Part shown: positions 15,440-17,084 of the stretch, one piece after another
Layout of the letters: each line of letters begins with the position of its first letter
How positions within the stretch are numbered: position 1 is the first letter of the stretch
From: Candidatus Omnitrophota bacterium
GTDB lineage: Bacteria > Omnitrophota > Gorgyraeia > Duberdicusellales > 4484-171
DNA: 17,084 bases
Reading direction: 5' to 3'
Assembly (NCBI GenBank): GCA_023818995.1
Contig: JAMWDA010000014.1
Location: forward strand, 1-17,084
Notes under the pieces: model-generated
Database searches by the model: none
What the model was told of the DNA's origin: nothing
The model's input: the letters and a program-made list of their open reading frames with translations, nothing else
Program-made: the position numbers and the translations under genes

Positions 15440-15551
15440 GCAAGATAAAAATGTCACCTTTTAAAAGAATTTCTTCTATGGTATACACCCGTCGGGTGCA
15501 ATGACGGGAGTAATATTTCTACTTTGCAAATAGGTGACATTATTATATTGC
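15440..15551. repeat. 112-bp element with imperfect 20-bp inverted ends and GC-rich inner hairpins
   Basis: The ends are GCAAGATAAAAATGTCACCT (15440-15459) and the complement of GCAATATAATAATGTCACCT (15532-15551). They match at 18 of 20 positions, with ten perfect inner bases (AATGTCACCT). The 72-bp interior contains CACCC-GTC-GGGTG (15486-15498), and CCCGTC (15488-15493) can instead pair with GACGGG (15503-15508). This GC-rich core stands out in very AT-rich flanks. No coding frame lies inside and no clear target duplication flanks it. It looks like a miniature inverted-repeat element or a leftover IS end. A structured regulatory RNA region just upstream of the coiled-coil promoter is the alternative. 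Confidence 0.5.
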
Positions 15552-15800
15552 GGTTACAGAAATTTATGTTATTAAATTGGAAATGGGAAGAGAGATTGTA
15601 TACTTTTTCCCAAATGATTAAGAAAGATTAAGATAATGAGTTTTTAGACTTTTTAAAGTTTAAAAAGATCTTTTTAAAAAATTCTATAGACCAATAGCCA
15701 TAAGAATCACTTATCTTACCGTCTTTTGACTTAGATGCTTTACTTAAAAAAAACTTGATTTTAATGCTCAGAGGGAATATTTGTTTTTCTCCTTCCCTTT
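15552..15800. other. AT-rich intergenic stretch without an intact gene
   Basis: Between the inverted-repeat element and the nadE stop no frame of gene length is open on either strand. A plus-strand frame from the ATG at 15566 gives 21 codons, then continues with four stops over about 80 codons. It is not convincing even as a remnant. No terminator with a strong stem and T-run was found after nadE. Confidence 0.5.
15649..15678. repeat. three-arm alternating palindrome
   Basis: CTTTTTAAA (15649-15657), its complement TTTAAAAAG (15659-15667) and CTTTTTAAA again (15670-15678) lie in tandem. The middle arm can pair with either neighbour, giving two mutually exclusive hairpins; 15659-15678 is also a perfect 20-bp palindrome centred on GATC. 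The two direct copies are 21 bp apart. All pairs except the end G-C pair are A-T. Function unknown; the sequence is low-complexity. Confidence 0.5.
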
Positions 15801-17084
15801 TTAAAAAAATTTATTAGTTACTGGCACCTTAATATCTTCCTTTAAAAAATGAGAAGTAATTCTTATCCCTAAAGGTGCCTGCCTACGTTTATACTCACTA
15901 TTACTTACTAACTTAATTACCTTCCTCAACATGTCTTTACTCAGTCCTTTCTCTCTCATTTCCTGAAGAGATAAATTTTTATCAATGTATAGTTTCAATA
16001 TATAATCAAGAATATCGTAAGGAGGTAATGTATCGGTATCTTTCTGACCATCTTTCAATTCAGCAGTAGGTGGTCTTTTGATTATAGAAACTGGTATCCA
16101 ATTTTTTCTCAGCTTATTGATATGTTTAGCTAAGCTATAAACTTCTGTTTTTGTAATATCACTTAACACCGCTAAACCTCCTACCATATCACCGTAAAGA
16201 GTGCAATAACCGCAAGCCAGTTCACTTTTGTTACCAGTATTAAGAACAAGATACCCAAACTTATTAGAAAATGCCATCAATATATTGCCACGAATGCGTG
16301 CCTGAATGTTCTCTTCTGTTATATCTAAAGGGTAATTTTTAAAAAATGGTTTTAGATATTTTAAGTAAGTGTGAAAAATTTCCTCGATGGGTACAACATA
16401 AAAGTTTATACCTAAGTTAGAACATAGTTTTTTTGCATCAGAAAAAGTTTCTGAGCTGGTATATGGCGAAGGCATAATCAGTCCATAAACTTTATTCTTA
16501 CCCAAAGCTATAACTGCCAGAGCGGCTACTACTGCCGAGTCAATTCCTCCACTTACTCCTAATATAACTTTATTAAAAGCGTTTTTATTTACATAATCTT
16601 TTATACCTAAACATAATGCATCAAAAATTGCTGATGTTCTTTCTTCTCTTAAAGGATAGTTTTTACTACTTTCACTGGGCAAAGAAAAAATCAAAAGATC
16701 TTCTCTAAATCTTTTTGCCACTCCTAATACCTTACCTAAGGAAGAGACTACCATGCTTGTTCCATCAAAAACGAGGGAATCTTGTCCGCCGACAAGATTG
16801 CAGTATAAAATTAAACATTTATTACGTTTCGCTAAATAAGAAATTTTCTTTTTTATCAAAGATATTCTCCCTAAAATAAATGGGTTAGCTGCTATATTAA
16901 TAATAAAATCTAAATCCTTTAAACCCGGATTCCTATCTATTCCTTCAATATCTTCTCCGATAACTACAGAGAATTTATAACCTTTTAAATAATGGAAATG
17001 TGCTTCCTTACCAGTGACAAAATATTTATTTTCTTCAAACCATGGTGTGTTAGATAAAAAATTTTTATAACCAATATCTATGAG
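15801..17084 (-). CDS. nadE: NAD+ synthetase of the glutamine-dependent type, C-terminal 427 residues (runs off right edge)
   Basis: NadE amidates nicotinic acid adenine dinucleotide to NAD+ with ATP. The frame is open to the right edge, so the start lies outside; a TTG at 16859 gives only an apparent start inside the protein. Visible residues 1-110 are the rest of a nitrilase-type glutaminase domain: YKNFLSNTPWFEENKYF (matching the LPNYxxFxExRYF region, catalytic Lys kept), INIAANPF, and VGGQDSLVFDGTS. The synthetase domain follows, with GVSGGIDSAVVAAL (P-loop), MPSPYTSSET, ENIQARIRG, NTGNKSELACGYCTLYGDMVG, ending near VTNKFF. Where the family has the nucleophile in ICEDI, this protein reads VIGEDI: Gly (GGA at 16958-16956) replaces Cys. 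The glutaminase is therefore probably dead and free ammonia may be the nitrogen donor. About 120-140 N-terminal residues are missing. Confidence 0.93.
   Translation of the reverse strand, partial: LIDIGYKNFLSNTPWFEENKYFVTGKEAHFHYLKGYKFSVVIGEDIEGIDRNPGLKDLDFIINIAANPFILGRISLIKKKISYLAKRNKCLILYCNLVGGQDSLVFDGTSMVVSSLGKVLGVAKRFREDLLIFSLPSESSKNYPLREERTSAIFDALCLGIKDYVNKNAFNKVILGVSGGIDSAVVAALAVIALGKNKVYGLIMPSPYTSSETFSDAKKLCSNLGINFYVVPIEEIFHTYLKYLKPFFKNYPLDITEENIQARIRGNILMAFSNKFGYLVLNTGNKSELACGYCTLYGDMVGGLAVLSDITKTEVYSLAKHINKLRKNWIPVSIIKRPPTAELKDGQKDTDTLPPYDILDYILKLYIDKNLSLQEMREKGLSKDMLRKVIKLVSNSEYKRRQAPLGIRITSHFLKEDIKVPVTNKFF

Noticed and set aside
15440..15551. CRISPR repeat unit
   Set aside because: There are only two copies in inverted orientation, no spacer series and no cas genes.
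15566..15810. Plus-strand recombinase-like remnant
   Set aside because: FLDFLKFKKIFLKNSI looks faintly like a tyrosine-recombinase N-terminus, but four stops in about 80 codons and no further match make it indistinguishable from chance.
15801..16859. NAD+ synthetase starting at TTG 16859 as a short complete gene
   Set aside because: The same frame continues upstream to the window edge with clear glutaminase-domain sequence (NPFILG, EENKYF), so the TTG is internal.

Overview
The window is AT-rich, gene-dense bacterial DNA. Almost every gene lies on the minus strand, in tightly packed and often overlapping runs. No rRNA or marker gene places it. The gene set is archaeal-type phosphoglycerate-mutase-like enzyme, citramalate synthase, MtnA, archease/RtcB and a DUF362 ferredoxin-type protein. 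With the AT-rich codon use, this suggests an uncultivated, probably anaerobic bacterium, for example an Omnitrophota- or Elusimicrobia-like lineage. That placement is inference and low confidence.

Layout from left to right. (1) 1-2438, minus: a tRNA-Lys(CUU), archease, the RNA ligase RtcB, and an exported protein cut by the left edge. An extended -10 promoter lies just upstream of the tRNA, so the tRNA and the three coding genes look like one transcript. (2) 2525-6694, minus: a compact overlapping operon read DUF362/2x[4Fe-4S] protein, mtnA, thiL, tsaE, tsaB. TsaE and TsaB help make t6A37 on ANN-decoding tRNAs, and the tRNA-Lys directly downstream is such a tRNA. (3) 6695-7372: a gap with no intact gene. 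It holds a decayed membrane-protein reading frame on the minus strand and the promoter regions of the two divergent neighbours. (4) 7373-8665, plus: the only intact plus-strand gene, a membrane-anchored GGDEF/HD-GYP protein with a degenerate GGDEF site. It converges on greA with a 4-bp gap. (5) 8670-15333, minus: a small membrane-anchored coiled-coil protein, an ApgM-family enzyme that may be a homoserine kinase, a CstA-type transporter, aspartate kinase, citramalate synthase and GreA. ApgM/CstA/LysC overlap; CimA and GreA follow. Together they look like an aspartate-family/isoleucine biosynthesis operon with an embedded transporter. (6) 15334-15800: intergenic DNA with a good promoter, a 112-bp element with 20-bp imperfect inverted ends and GC-rich internal hairpins, and a three-arm alternating palindrome. 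(7) 15801-17084, minus: the C-terminal part of a two-domain glutamine-dependent-type NAD+ synthetase. The glutaminase nucleophile Cys appears to be replaced by Gly.

No wholly new defence or mobile system is evident. The most notable points are the probable loss of the glutaminase nucleophile in NadE, the ApgM-family protein in an aspartate-pathway operon, the tRNA-Lys/archease/RtcB transcript beside t6A genes, the HD-GYP protein with a dead GGDEF, and the small structured element upstream of the coiled-coil gene. Several starts were moved from the longest possible frame (rtcB, archease, greA, the coiled-coil gene). The NadE frame runs on to the window edge.
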